DNA from: Litsea cubeba | Lineage: Eukaryota > Streptophyta > Magnoliopsida > Laurales > Lauraceae | NCBI GenBank assembly: GCA_012931725.1 | Contig: CM022951.1 | Location: 29,629,255 to 29,693,254 of the forward strand | Reading direction: 5' to 3' | Length of the DNA: 64,000 nucleotides | In this document: piece after piece, positions 41,145 through 53,013 of the stretch | Position numbering within the stretch: position 1 is the first letter of the stretch | How the letters are laid out: the number at the start of each line of letters is the position of its first letter | Program-made: the position numbers and the translations under genes | The notes under the pieces: model-generated | Told to the model about the DNA's origin: nothing | The model's input: the letters and a program-made list of their open reading frames with translations, nothing else | The model's database searches: none

Positions 41145-44100
41145 TGTAAGATCCCGACCCCAGTTCTTTTGTTTAGTATTGTTTTAATCATGGTTTAACT
41201 TTTTAAGTGAGCTTTGATTTAGTTTGACCTTGTTTTTGAGTTTGATTGGGTTTTTCCATAGCCTTGAAGACCGTTGACTTTGGTTTGACCCGGTCCATAT
41301 GATTTGTATTTTTATGAGAAATTACTTTTGATTTCTAAGAATTCTGGATTTGGTGTATTTTGACTCATTTTATGAAGTTTAACAACTTTCATGTTTTGAT
41401 CATTTTGATTTGATAATCAGAAACCACGTTTTTCGAGGAAAATGTGCAAAAATGACATTTTCACTAAATCTGTCCATGAATTTCGAAAATTTCAGAAATT
41501 GGGGAAAGTATACTTTTTGGAAAGTAGAAATTTCGCTGATCATTTTTGTCTTCTTCGTCGTTTTCGTTCGGGGCCCGCAAATGTGAGTTTCAGCCTTGTG
41601 AAGATTGGGGCCCACAAGACCCATCTTATAAGAAGGGAACCCCCCTCTTCTTCTCCTCCATTTCGGTTCCAGCAAGGGTTTGGAGCTTGGCTCTTTCCCT
41701 CTCATCCAGCCACTCTCTCTCTCTTCTGAAACCCTCATTTCTTGGAGTTTTCTTGGAGGAATGAGCTCCTAAAGTTCTTCTCCTCCTTCTTGGCTTTCCA
41801 AAGACCCTATTTTCAAGGATTTTGAGCTAGGAGAGATCCCTCATCCAAGCTTCTCTTCTTCGTTTGGGTTTTTCAAGGTTTGCAATGGCTTTCCAAACCT
41901 TAGATCTTTGTTCTCCTTTCCATTTAGAGTTTTTTAATCCCTTATGCAAGAGCTTTCCTTGGAGATTTGAGAAAAATGGATTTTTAGGGTTTTCTTTGGA
42001 AAATTTTGGGGTTTTGTAGATTGGAAGCTTGAGATACTAGAGCTTTGTTTGAAGAGTGATTTTGCTTCCATCTTGGCTAGAGGCAAGTAGAATTTTCAAC
42101 TAATATGATGTTTTCATGTTTCTTGTTTGGTTTCATGGCTTTTTCTTCATTATGTTCTAATCCTTTATGATTTATGGATTCACATTGAATGAATGAACTA
42201 ATGTATGTTGATTTCCACTTATGCTATTTTCTTATGATGTATTGAAAGTTTGGTTTCATTTTAGTCACTTTGATAATTTGCTTTCTTTGTATTAATGGTG
42301 TTGTGTTCTAAGTATGGGAAAAACTTTGATTTTAAAAAAGGGTTGTGTTTGATCAATTGGATAGATTAATGAATGGGGATTTGATGAGTTTGGAAGGCCA
42401 AAGGAGGGTCCAAATGACCTTGAGATTTAGTATGAAAGAAGGGAAGAAAAAAGAATGAAAAGAGGGGCAAAGAGTGCAATTCTGCACTCATTCCGGACCC
42501 AGCCAGAACTGGGTCCGCTCGAGCGACCCAGTGGGCCGCTCGAGCGACCCAGGTTCTGGAAGGGGTCCGCTCGAGCGGACCCTGGGTCGCTCGAGCGGAC
42601 CCAGCCCAGTTCTGGGCCCTTTTCAGGGCCTGGTTTGAGGGACTTTTGGGCTTTTCAGGGCCTGGTTTGAGGGGATTTTTGAAGGACCTTTGGGCCTGGT
42701 TCAGGTCTAGTTTTTGGCTGATTTAAAAATCTGTTTGTGGGCCTGATTCAGGTCAAGTTTTGGACTGTTTTTAAAACTTGTTGGTGGACCATTTAAGGAC
42801 CAGTTTTGGACTGTTTTTAAAACTTGTTGGTGGACCATTTAAGGATCAGTTTTGGACTGTTTTTAAAACTTGTTTTGTGGGCCATTAAAGGTTCAGTTTT
42901 GGATTGTTTTAAAGTTTGTTTTGTGGGTTTGGTTAAGGTTAGTTTTTGGACTGTTTTAAGGATTGTTTGGGCCTTGTTTAAAGGGGCTATTTTGGGTTAA
43001 ATGAGTAGGCTATTTTGGACTTGGTTTAAGGCCAGCTATGGGCCTGTTTTTAAGAGTTTTGACACTACTTTTGATACTTGGAAATTTGTGAAATGGGAAT
43101 GATGTGAGAATGAGCTTATGTGAGATTATCCGGGAACCTTTCGGGTCTCAATGCGCACTTTATCATTTAAACATTATGGATTTTCATTGGCATCAAACAC
43201 ATTCTTTATTAATTAATGTTTAAAGGTTAAACGTGCATTGTGATGGTTCCTTGGTAAATCATTAAGTCATTCTCCACTATCCATTCCATTTCAAGTCAGA
43301 AAAATGTATTTGTATTTGTATTTGTATTTGTATTTGTTTTCTTTGGTGAACTAATTTAAATAGCATCGATGATTTGTTATAAGATCATGTGGTTTTCCAC
43401 GTTCGAAAGGATTGACCGTATGATTTTATACAAATCACCTTGATGCGTATTTGAACGGTTTACCAGAGATATTCGTATGTTTTCTCCGATTCGATTTGAA
43501 AAGAGATTGGAGTATGTTCGTCACATTCGGGATTTCTTCGATAAGACTATTGTTTTGATAACACTAGTATTTGAAAATAAAACCTCGAGGCAAGACGGGG
43601 CCAGAGCTATGTGGTGCGAGCCCATGAGCCAAAGAGGCTATGATTCCGAAAATAAAACCCCGAGGCAAGACGGGGCCAGAGCTATGTGGTGTGAGCCCCT
43701 GAGCCAAAGGGATTAGTATTATGTTAGATTTGTATCGGTTTGAGTTTGAAAACTAAAGGCACCACTAGGCTTAGGTCACCTTGTCGGGCTGATCACCCGG
43801 CTTGGGATCTTTAATCTGTCCGCCAGCTGCAGCTTGGATTCTGTCTGTACCGACCATGGCAACGGTTTTATCTGCCGGTCCCATTTGTATGGCTACGGTT
43901 CTAATTTCTGATCTGCCGGTCCCATTTGTATGGCTACGGTTCTGATCCTATTTTTAGTACCACGTTCAGTGGCTACGCTCTGTCTGCTCTTATTACTTCG
44001 GTAATAGGAGGATTTAGCTATTTGTGGTCGCCAAGGTTTTATCTGCACATTACTTTAGTTTATGATTCTTGTCGGTTATACTTTTTATGCTTTGATTTGT

Positions 44101-44937
44101 TTAATGTTTACGATATCGATCTTTATTGTATTGTCCCTACTATTCAGTTTTAAATGTATTTCCAATTATTAAATGTTTTGCTTAGGTGGTTATCTTTTCG
44201 AGACATTTATGCTTTAGAGACTGTTCGTTTATTTGTCTTGATATTTATGCTCGGTCTTTCGATCGTTTTATCGTGATTTATTGTTATTATTGGTTAGGCT
44301 CTTTATTCAGTTTTACGATGATTTCACCAGGTTTTATGTATGTTCTCTTGTTTCATATTATTTGTTTATTTGCTTGCCAGACCGTCGTGTCTGACCCTTT
44401 TTGTTTGGTGCCAGTTTCTTCTCTTTCTGGTTTTAGGTGTTTGATCAGAGGAGGCGGTGGGACCGCCGGTCTGACGTGAGAGGCTGCCCGTTGATATCAT
44501 TTAGATGTCAAGTTTGGCACCGGAGTTCGTATCTAACATTGAGGGTAGTATTTCTTTTAGTTGGATATATTGTTGTATGGCTTTATTAGCCTTTTTATTG
44601 GGTTTGTAATTAAGACATTTGTTAATTGAAATTTGAATATGTGGGAAGTAATAGACTTGTTACTACCAGCTCAGTGTGTTGTGATTTATGACTTGTGCCA
44701 GTCTTATTATGAGATGGCTTTATGATATTGGTGGCGTACGACACGGAACCCGATGGCCACGGATTCCGAGTCGTAACACCATGATTAGCTTCCGCGAAAA
44801 TATACTCTGATTGTGTTGGAATGTGATTATCCTCATTCACGCGGATCTTGGGAACTATAACAAAAAGTTTCAAATTTATCCCAAAATTTCGCACCCCGAG
44901 GTCGGATCACTGCAGGGCCCGGTTTCGGGGCGTGACA
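41145..44937 (+). repeat. 3' LTR of the LARD
   Basis: 3,793 bp, near-identical to 35067-38861, including boxes (42516-42597), (TATTTG)n and direct repeats. It abuts gtagg, then the Copia-2 gag-pol frame. Confidence 0.95.
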
Positions 44938-47900
44938 GTAGGTCTAGAGACTAGTTCCCATGTGGAGTTCTTCTCAATTTGCTCCAACTCCTCATGCATA
45001 GCTTTTAACCAACTTTCATCGAGACTGGCTTCAGCCACAGTCTTGGGTTCAATGGTGGACACAAGTGAGTAATTGCTAACTACACTTTGTCTTGTTTTAA
45101 CACCGACCTCAGGATCTCCAATGATTTGATCCTTAGGGTGTTGCTCTATCCAAGTGCTTTTCTTTCTAGGTGTAGCATTCTCTGAGTCATCAGAATCATT
45201 AGGTTTAGCTACTTCATCATCAATCTCACTGGAGTCCTCATAAACGGGACTGTCATAATGAGTTCCATTCTTTGATTCATGGTTTTCATCAATTCTTACA
45301 TTGGCACTTTCTATAATTTTTCTGGTCCTTTTGTTAAGACATCTGTAAGCCTTACTAGATGAGGAATAACCCAGAAATATACCTTCATCAGCTCTTTCAT
45401 CAAATTTGCCCGGATTTTGTTCAAGACGCTTGATGTAACACTTGCTACCGAAGATTCTGAAGTGCTTGACTGTTGCTTTTCTCCCAAACCATAGCTCATA
45501 AGGAGTTTTGACTTCATGTGGCCTGATTAAGCATCGATTCTGAATGTATACAGCCGTATGGATTGCCTCCTTCCAGTATTTGTCAGCTAGCTTGCTCTCA
45601 GTTAGCATTGTACGAGCCATCTCTTGAACGGTGCGATTTTTCCGTTCCACAACTCCATTTTGCTGTGGAGTTCTAGGGGCTGAATACTGTCTTTGAATGC
45701 CATGGTGCTCACAATAGTTAGTGAACTCTTCAGATGTGAATTCACCGCCTCGATCAGACCTTAAAATCTTGATACGTTTTCCAAGCATATTTTCAACCTG
45801 TGCTTTAAACACTTTAAAACGATCAAGTGCTTGATGTTTATGCTTAAGAAACAATACCCAAGTCATACGAGTATAATCATCAATGCATAACATAAAATAC
45901 TTATCTCCATTGGTGCTTTGAGTTCGCATCGGTCCACAGAGATCAGTGTGCACTAGCTCAAGAGGTTTCTTTGAATGATGCTCCTTTGACTTGAACATTA
46001 CCCTCGTTTGCTTTCCCTTTTGACAAGAATCGCAAATGGGGTTGGAAGGCTTTTCAACTGTAGACATACCTCTGACAGCCTTTGATTTGCAAATCTTTGA
46101 CATGTTATCAAAGTTTAGATGCCCGAGGCGTTTGTGCCACAACCAACTTTCCTCTGTCCGACTCATCAAGCAAGTCTTTTCAGCTCCATCTGACAATGTA
46201 TAGAGATTTCCAGCAGTCCTAGATCCAGTAGCCACTGTTTTGCCGTTGCTACACTTCTTGATAGCAAAACCATTCTTAGTGAAGACAACTTCGTGGCCTT
46301 TGTCACAGATCTGGCTTACACTAAGCAAGTTGTGTCTTAGTCCAGACACATATAAGCCCTCGTCTGATCTGATCTTGTTTGCCTTTAGCTGAACAACACC
46401 TTTTCCGCAGATTTTGGCACCATCATTGTTACCAAACTTCACTGATCCGCCTTCATAGTGCTGTAATTTGACGAATTTTTCTTTATCACCTGTCATATGG
46501 CTTGAACAACCACTATCAAGGACCCATGGTGCTGTCTTCTTTTGTGCATTGAATGCCGTTTGCACAATGAGAGATTCCTTGGAATTACCTTCCCTTTTCT
46601 TTGCCCTCCATGCCTTAACTAACTTGGGTTTCTTTTCAACCTGAAATTGGTTAGCTATAGGCAACCTACAATCCCTAGCCAAGTGTCCATAATTATGACA
46701 CATATAACACTCAATTTTGTGGCTGTTTAGGATTGAAAAAGGATTCTTAGTCACAAATGGGCTGTTTCTAACATAGAATTTGCAATCAGCTCTTTTATGT
46801 CCATATCTATTACAATGATAGCAATAACCATAGAATCTGAACATTCTTCCTTTCTTAGGTGGCTGGTTAAACTCCACAAACCTTTTCTTATTGACCATCT
46901 CAATACTAGGCTGAATTTGATGCTTTATAGCCTTGAGAGGTATGGCACTTTGTTTCATAAACAAAGAAGATGCAGCTTTAGAGGACTCTCCGGTTTCAAA
47001 TCCAATACCAAATTTATTGTGGAATGGCTTTTGAACTTTCAGAATTTCATTGAGTTTCATTGTCCCTTCAATCGCTTGGAGTGCTTTGAGTTTTCGGCTG
47101 TTTTCCAAGTTTTCAGCCTTTGCTCTAGCGATTTCAGTTTCAAGTTTCATAACCTCTTCCTTTTTGATACTTATTTGATTTTGAAGGACTTCCACCATTC
47201 TTTTATATTCTTCAACTTGAGTTTTCAAAGCAATAATTGAACTTTCAGATTCATGAAGAAGTTTCAGATTTTTCTTACTTGTTTTTCGTTCCATGCTAAG
47301 CTCCTCAAGTGCGGCAATGAGTTCTTCTTCGAGATTGACCTCAGCCTCCTCTTCCTCTTCCGGCTCTTGCTCCTCTTCTTCTTCAACGGTAACCATGAAG
47401 AGAGCTTCAGTTGCCTCGGCTGATTCATCATCGTCTGAAGTTTCAGACGTGCTGTCATTATATTGACTGATGAAGCTTTTTGCTTTGCCCCTCTTTCTGA
47501 AATTTTTCTTCCACTTACTCTTATCAACATAAGAGTCATCATCATTATTTTCTTTCAGCGGACACTTCGCAGCAAAGTGACCAACACCGCCACAATTGAA
47601 GCATTTAAAGGGTAGCTTCCCTTTGTACTTTCCATTGCTTCCTTTCTTCAGTTTTCTAACAAATTGAGCCTCAAGCTCATCATCATCAGTATCAGAATCA
47701 TGACCAGCAGTCTCTTTTCCCTTTTTCTGAACTTTAAAGGCCGCTTCTCTATCAGATGAAGACGTCTTACCTATGCGCATCTCATAGGCAGTGAGTGAAC
47801 CATGCAACTCATCCATGGAAAATTCATTCAGATCTTTGGCTTCTTCTATGGCTGAGACTTTTGAATCAAACCGGGGAAGAAGAGATCTTAAAACCTTTTT

Positions 47901-48374
47901 GACGATGACTGGTTCTTTAATCTCCTCCCCTAGTCCACGAATGTCATTCGTGACTTCGTTCACTCTTTGCAAATATGAGTCAACATTCTCGCTTTCCTCC
48001 ATGCGAAGAGATTCAAATTGAGAGCGATGGGTTTGCAATTTTGCTTCTTTGATCTTCTCATCTCCTTCATGAATGCTTTTCAACTTGTCCCATATTTCCT
48101 TGGCTGTTTTGCATGCAATTACTTTGACCAGCTCGCTGTCCACAAGGCCACTAAAGAGTGCATTCTGCGCCTTAGAGTCGTTGTCTGCTAACTTCTTCGT
48201 TGCAGCATCATTGGGTACAATGGCAATATTGTAACCGACTCTGACAGTCTCCCAGACATCATAGCCAAGTGACTTAATGAAAGCCTGCATTCTGATCTTC
48301 CGGAAGGAGTAATTAGAACCATCAAACAAAGGTGCTTTCTTATTCTCTGTATTGGTTGCCATGTGATTTGACAA
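44938..48374 (-). pseudogene. gag-pol: Copia-2 gag-protease-integrase (first segment)
   Basis: Open from the ATG at 48374 for about 1,145 codons to the LARD insertion. UBN2-type gag, zinc knuckle CFNCGGVGHFAAKC near residue 258, an acidic and coiled-coil region, two further knuckles (CYHCNRYGHKRADC, CYMCHNYGHLARDC), protease DSG at 620-622 (WVLDSGCSSHMTG), pre-integrase HHCC, integrase Asp811, Asp874, Glu910 (DX35E), then the integrase-RT linker and WELVSRPT. All key residues are present. It continues at 35061. Confidence 0.95.
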
Positions 48375-48415
48375 GAGATCACCCTTAGCATGTTAAGCTT
48401 TTCAAGGGAACCTTA

Positions 48416-48430
48416 CGCTCTGATACCAAT
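48416..48430 (-). promoter_or_regulatory. Primer-binding site of Copia-2
   Basis: The minus strand reads attggtatcagagcg directly after the 5' LTR, an exact initiator tRNA-Met type site. Confidence 0.93.
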
Positions 48431-49647
48431 TGTTAGATATCGCGATCACTGAAAGGGGGGGGTGAATCAGTGATTCTTTAAAAACAGGTCCAATTTAACA
48501 ACAAAAGCAAATCAAATCACACAAGGACACCAGATTTAACGTGGTTCACCGAAAGGCTACGTCCACGGTTCAAAGACTGTCCGAACACCAATCCGGAACA
48601 GATCTGAATCTATTTAGTCGCACCAACGACAAAGAGCACCAACCCTTAGTTTCAGATAGCACCAACTATCTAGGAAGCACCTACTCCCTTTAGTTTCAGA
48701 TAGCACCAACTATCTAGGAAGCACCGACTCCCTTTAGTTTCAGATAGCACCAACTATCTAGGAAGCACCGACTCCCTTTACAATTTATCTGCACCAACAG
48801 ATAGGATCACCAAACCCCAGACACCAAGCACCAACTTGATGTTCTACAGAATAAGAATAGAAACCTTTTTCTATATCCCTTCCCCTCTACAATCTCTCTC
48901 TCTCAATCCCTTACAAATTGAACATTAAAGCATAAACAGAGAGACACTTATCTTATGGACGAAACACCATCTTCAAGAGCACATCCTCGTCCACACTTGC
49001 TGCAGAAACTTCTGACAATACTGCACACAGCAACAGCACTCTCTTCTCTCCAAAACTCTCTCTCTTTTCTCTTCTCTTCTTTCTCTCTTTTGTGTGTTGT
49101 TAAAAATGAACCAAACATGCCTTTATATAGGTTATAGTAACCCTTAAGAGTGTTCAAAATAGGCTACAATTCGTTTAGAAAGAGTCCCAAACGAAATAGA
49201 TAAGAATGCTGAATTTTCGTGCAAGACTTCTAATTCTGCGCAACTCTGGTTCCCGTGCTCGGTCGACATCATGCCTTGCTCGGTCGACATCATACACAGT
49301 CTGTAAGCAGACAATTATCATGCTCGGTCGACATCCTGGGGTCCCGGTCGACCGACGACACACTGTGTCACGAAAATAACTGGGAGCTTCCTGAAACTTT
49401 TTCTGCAGGTTTCTCTTTGCTCGGTCGACCGCATGGGGTGCCCGGTCGACCGCACACTCTGCTTCAGGAATTCTGAATTCCTGAACTGTTTCAACTCTTA
49501 TTTCTCTTTTAAGCTTTATCAACACCAGCCTATTATCATCATGCTTGTGACAATGTGTTGACAATAATTCCAACTCAAAACAATACTTTGAGATATTAAT
49601 TTCTTCAATTCTTCAAAGGACTTCTCAAGTCATCTCAAATTCCAACA
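48431..49647 (-). repeat. 5' LTR of Copia-2
   Basis: 1,217 bp. On the minus strand: start TGTTGGAATTTGAG at 49647, boxes 49261-49453, TATA 49122-49129, hairpin array 48842 down to 48577, C-tract hairpin, end ATATCTAACA at 48431. It differs from the 3' LTR by few bases and C-run length. Confidence 0.95.
48577..48842 (-). other. TNGGTG hairpin array, Copia-2 5' LTR
   Basis: Twelve hairpins with the duplicated pair present three times; all three copies of AGATAG-TTGGTG-CTATCT are intact here. The first stem is ACATCAAG/CTTGGTGT and the last TCCGGA/TTCGGA with the CTG/CAG extension. Confidence 0.85.
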
Positions 49648-50853
49648 ATGGATGTAAAGTCAGCCTTCTTGAATGGATTACTTGAAGAAGAGGTCTACAT
49701 TGGGCAACCTGATGGTTTTCTCATTAGCAAAAATTCAGACCTAGTGTGCAAGTTGAAAAAGGCTCTTTATGGGCTGAAACAAGTGCCAAGGGCGTGGTAT
49801 GCAAGGCTGGACCTCTATCTCCGCAAGACCGGCTTTGGTAAAGGATTGGTTGATAGCAATCTTTATGTCAAAACAGAGTTGAGCAAACAGCTGGTTGTCA
49901 TTGTTTATGTCGATGACATAATCTTTGGTGGCAATGATGAGGAAATGTGCAGGAATTTTGCTGAAGAGATGAAGAAAGAATTTGAGATGTCAATGCTTGG
50001 AGAACTAAAGTTCTTCCTTGGTTTACAAGTTCAGCAGCTGAAACAAGGTATCTTCATATCACAGATGAAATACATCCAGGAAATGCTGAAGCGTTTTAAC
50101 ATGGAAGACATCAAGCCAGTGAGCACACCAATGACAACGAACACAAAGCTAAGCAAAGATGATAAGGGTTCGTCCGTTGATCACACCACTTATCGTTCTA
50201 TGATAGGAAGCTTGCTTTATTTGACTGCTACAAGACCGGATCTTCTGCAAGCAGTATGTATAGTGGCTCGATTTCAAGCATCACCAACTGAGACGCACCT
50301 TACAGCAGTAAAAAGGATATTTCGATATCTGAAAGGTACCATGGAGCTTGGCATTTGGTATCCTAAAGGCAAATCCTTCACTCTTGTTGCATACTCTGAC
50401 GCCGATTGGGCTGGATGTATAGATGATCGCAAGAGTACAAGCGGTGGTGCATTCTATCTCGGTGAAAGGTTGGTGGCATGGCACAGTAAGAAACAAGATT
50501 CAGTATCCCTTTCTACAGCGGAAGCGGAATATATTGCAGCGGCAACTTGTTGTACGCAAGTGTTATGGATGCGGCAAATGCTCTCTGATCTAGGAGTTCC
50601 GACAACGGATCCTCGATCCTCTGTGACAACACAAGTGCAATTCACATCTCTAAGAATCCTGTTCAGCATTCTAGAACGAAGCATGTTGCAATCCGCTATC
50701 ACTTTCTCAAGGAAAAGGTTGCAGACGGTGAGGTAAAGTTGGAATATGTTCCAACTACTGAGCAAGTTGCTGATATCTTCACAAAACCTCTGCCAAAGGA
50801 AGTCTTCGAGTATCTCCGGAAAAAATTAGGAGTTACTCACTCTCCTAATCCTT
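49648..50853 (+). pseudogene. Copia-1 reverse transcriptase and RNase H, frameshifted
   Basis: It resumes the Copia-1 frame after Copia-2 (49648-49652 is the target duplication atgga). MDVKSAFLNGLLEEEV, KALYGLKQVPRAWY, catalytic YVDDIIFGG, then RNase H SDADWAGCIDDRKSTSGG and STAEAEYIAAATCC. A 4-nt deletion at about 50613 (acgc missing compared with Copia-2) shifts the frame before CDNTSAI. The original frame continues to TAG at about 50853. Confidence 0.93.
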
Positions 50854-51146
50854 AGGAGTTGTGCTTGAAAGGGGGAGCAATGTATTCCTTGAATATCCTA
50901 TTCGCTCCTTCGTTGGTCGCTTTGGACTTGTTGTCAAAGGGGGAGAAAGTCTTATGCAAGGAGAAAGCTATGCTAGAAAAAGTTATGCTATGATAGCTAG
51001 GGGGAGATTGGTATCAAGAATGTGAATGTGAAGATCTTGATTCTGTTGAGTCTATGGTTCTGAAGAAGCTTCATGAAGGTCAACTGGTTCAAAGTGTTTC
51101 AAGTGTTGAAGTTCCAAGTGTTCCCAACAATTCCAAAGGGGGAGAT
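50854..51146 (+). other. Copia-1 3' untranslated region with clustered polypurine tracts
   Basis: GGGGGAG tracts at about 50870, 50938, 51000 and the terminal ccaaagggggagat (51133-51146). AATTCCAA before and TTGGAATT after the terminal tract form the flanking inverted repeat. A frame at 51054-51260 is incidental. Confidence 0.85.
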
Positions 51147-52190
51147 TGTTGGAATTTAAGATGCCTTGAGAAGTCTTATGAAGCATTGAAGTGTTTAGTA
51201 TCTCAAGTATCATTTTGTGTTGGAATTATTGTCAACACAATGTCACAAGTGTGGTGTTGATAGTGTGGTGTTGATAGAGCTCCAAAGAGAAAACAGAGCT
51301 AAAACAGTTCAGGAAATCAGAATTCCTGAAGCAGTGTGGTCGGTCGACCGGGCACCCCATGCGGTCGACCGGGCAAGACATTTAGCTCCCAGTTATTTTG
51401 TGCCACAGTGTGTCGCCGGTAGACCGGGCACCCCATGCGGTCGACTAGCACGGGAAACAGAATTGCGCAGAAATAGAAGTTTTGCACGAAAATTCAGGAA
51501 TCTTATGTATTTCGTTTGGGACTCTTTCTAAACGAATTCTAGCCTAATTTGAACACTCTTAAGGGTTACCATAACCTATATAAAGGCTTGCTAAGTTCGT
51601 TTTCAAGAGCACAGAAGAGAAGAGAGAAAAAAAACAGAGAGTTTTGGAGAGAAGAGTGATTGGAGAAGAAGGCGCTGCTGTGTGTTGCTGTATTGCAAGT
51701 TTCTACAGCAAGTGTGGATGAGAATGTGCTCATGAAGATGGTGATTCGTCCATAGATAATTGTCTCTCTTTTTATGCTTTAAATTTCAATTTGTAAGGGA
51801 TTGAGAGAGAGAGATTGTAGAGGGGAAGGGCTGTAGAAAAGTTCTCTACTTTAATTCTGTAGAACATCAAGTTGGTGCTTGGTGTTAGGGGTTTGGTGAT
51901 CCTATCTGTTGGTGCAGATAAATCGTAAAGGGAGTAGGTGCTTCCTAGATAGTTGGTGTTATCTAAAACTTAAGGGTTGGTGCTCTTTGTCGTTGGTGCG
52001 ACTAAATAGATTCAGACCTGTTCCGGATCGGTGTTCGGACAGTCGTTGAACCGTGGACGTAGCCTTTTGGTGAACCACGTTAAATCTGGTGTCCTTGTGT
52101 GATTTGATTTGCTTTTGTTGTTAAATTGGACCTGTTTTTAAAGGGATCACTGATTCACCCCCCCCCTCTCAGTGATCGCGATATCTAACA
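51147..52190 (+). repeat. 3' LTR of Copia-1
   Basis: 1,044 bp, the partner of 15136-16185. Boxes 51341-51447 (two decayed: ggtagaccgg, cggtcgacta), TATA 51577-51584, hairpin array 51863-52042. In the fifth hairpin a C-to-T change at 51959 turns a G-C pair into G-U, so the stem survives. It is followed by ctagg (52191-52195). Confidence 0.95.
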
Positions 52191-53013
52191 CTAGGATCCC
52201 ACTGGAGCCGGACTATGGTATCAATAGTCCAAGGGGATTGTTACTGGTACCACGGGAGGTGGCATAGGACATCCTCGGAGTCTCCCTCTTGCTTGTCTTG
52301 CTTGCATTTGCATGGATAGTGGTTATTGTTAGATGATTGCTAGGATTCATGTTATTGTTTCTATATATTAATCTCGCTTTATGCCTAGCCTCAGATTCTT
52401 GTATTCATATGATCTTACCTGTCATTATTCTATACTTGATGTATGTCGTGTTTATTATGTTTTGTATATCTATTGCTCAACATGTTGTTGATTTTATTCC
52501 TTGGTGTGCAGACACATCAGGTGAATACTATTACGAGGAGCAGGTAGGTGAGGAGATCCCAGAGGATCTCCAACCAGCAGAGGAGGCACGAGAGTGGCGT
52601 GCCGATGACGTAGAGTAACGTCATCATATCCTGGCACGAGAGAGATTCACTGGGTGTCATTAGATTTATCTTTCATTCATTTATTCCTCTCGTTGGACCT
52701 TTTCTCACTTTGACTTCAGTGCTTTTATTGGCCATGTTTAGTGGGTTGGCCATTGTAATAAATTACTTAACTTTGAAGTTCTATTTACTCTTCTTGCAAC
52801 TTTAATTTAATGAGAGTTTATTGATCATTACTTGAAATCCTATATGCCTACAGTTGTATTAACTCTACATTTATTGTGATACATGAGGTTGGAAATATTA
52901 AATCCTCACCGCGGACTACGATCCGTGGGCCCAAAGGACAAAATTTTTTATTAGTCCTAAAATTCACTCTCCGGATCCGGTTATTTCTTTAATCGGGTTT
53001 GGGGGACGTGACA
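52191..53013 (+). repeat. 3' LTR of Gypsy-1, last segment
   Basis: It resumes with ctaggatcccactgg and ends ggggacgtgaca. It matches the 5' LTR remnant (4148-4595) and the opposite-strand copy at 62414-63240. The 93-residue frame at 52337-52618 recurs in that copy, but I read it as shared LTR sequence rather than a gene. Confidence 0.92.

Larger units (their letters stand above)
35067..44937 (+). mobile_element. LARD-like non-autonomous element with 3.8 kb LTRs
   Basis: LTRs 35067-38861 (3,795 bp) and 41145-44937 (3,793 bp) begin TGTAAGATCC and end GTGTGACA/GCGTGACA; target duplication gtagg on both sides (35062-35066, 44938-44942). The internal domain is only 2,283 bp with primer site and polypurine tract but no gag or pol. 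LTRs differ by few bases. LTRs longer than the internal domain fit the LARD class (large retrotransposon derivatives). The pre-LTR inverted repeat shared with Gypsy-1/2 suggests a chromovirus partner. Confidence 0.95.
27107..49647 (-). mobile_element. Copia-2: Sirevirus-type element with intact coding frame, split by two insertions
   Basis: LTRs 48431-49647 (5') and 27107-28325 (3'), target duplication atgga on both sides. Gag-pol runs 48374 to 44938, then 35061 to 33741, then 28745 to 28644. Removing the two insertions with one copy of each target duplication leaves 4,860 nt, a multiple of three, with no stop seen before the terminal TAG. The LTRs differ by only a few bases. It is the best-preserved autonomous element here, inactivated only by the later insertions. 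Confidence 0.95.
15136..52190 (+). mobile_element. Copia-1: Sirevirus-type Ty1/copia element, split by two insertions
   Basis: LTRs at 15136-16185 and 51147-52190 begin TGTTGGAATT and end ATATCTAACA, with target duplication ctagg on both sides. The internal domain reads gag-protease-integrase (16243-19514), then RT start (26742-27106), then RT-RNase H (49648-50853), the gaps being the gag-only element and Copia-2. Sirevirus hallmarks seen are clustered polypurine tracts, symmetric CGG-CCG boxes upstream of TATA, and a C-tract near the LTR end. Besides the insertions it has a 4-nt deletion in RNase H. Confidence 0.95.
4148..53013 (+). mobile_element. Gypsy-1: Ty3/gypsy chromovirus, decayed, carrying nested insertions
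   Basis: The order is 5' LTR remnant (4148-4595), initiator-Met-type primer site, gag, protease remnant, reverse transcriptase, RNase H, integrase with chromodomain, then a 3' LTR in three pieces (about 9457-11037, 14470-15135, 52191-53013). Order and chromodomain place it with plant chromoviruses, probably Tekay/Del-like. It has four in-frame stops in gag, four in pol, two frameshifts and a lost protease active site, so it is inactive. The true left end is outside the window. Confidence 0.9.

Noticed and set aside
46797..47240. 147-residue plus-strand frame
   Set aside because: It is antisense to the Copia-2 gag coding region, which has clear zinc knuckles on the other strand. It is a shadow frame.
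52337..52618. 93-residue frame, with a counterpart at 62811-63050
   Set aside because: Both lie at the same place in the Gypsy-1-family LTR, and the likeness follows from LTR identity. The third copy (4148 onward) starts after it. No domain is recognised.
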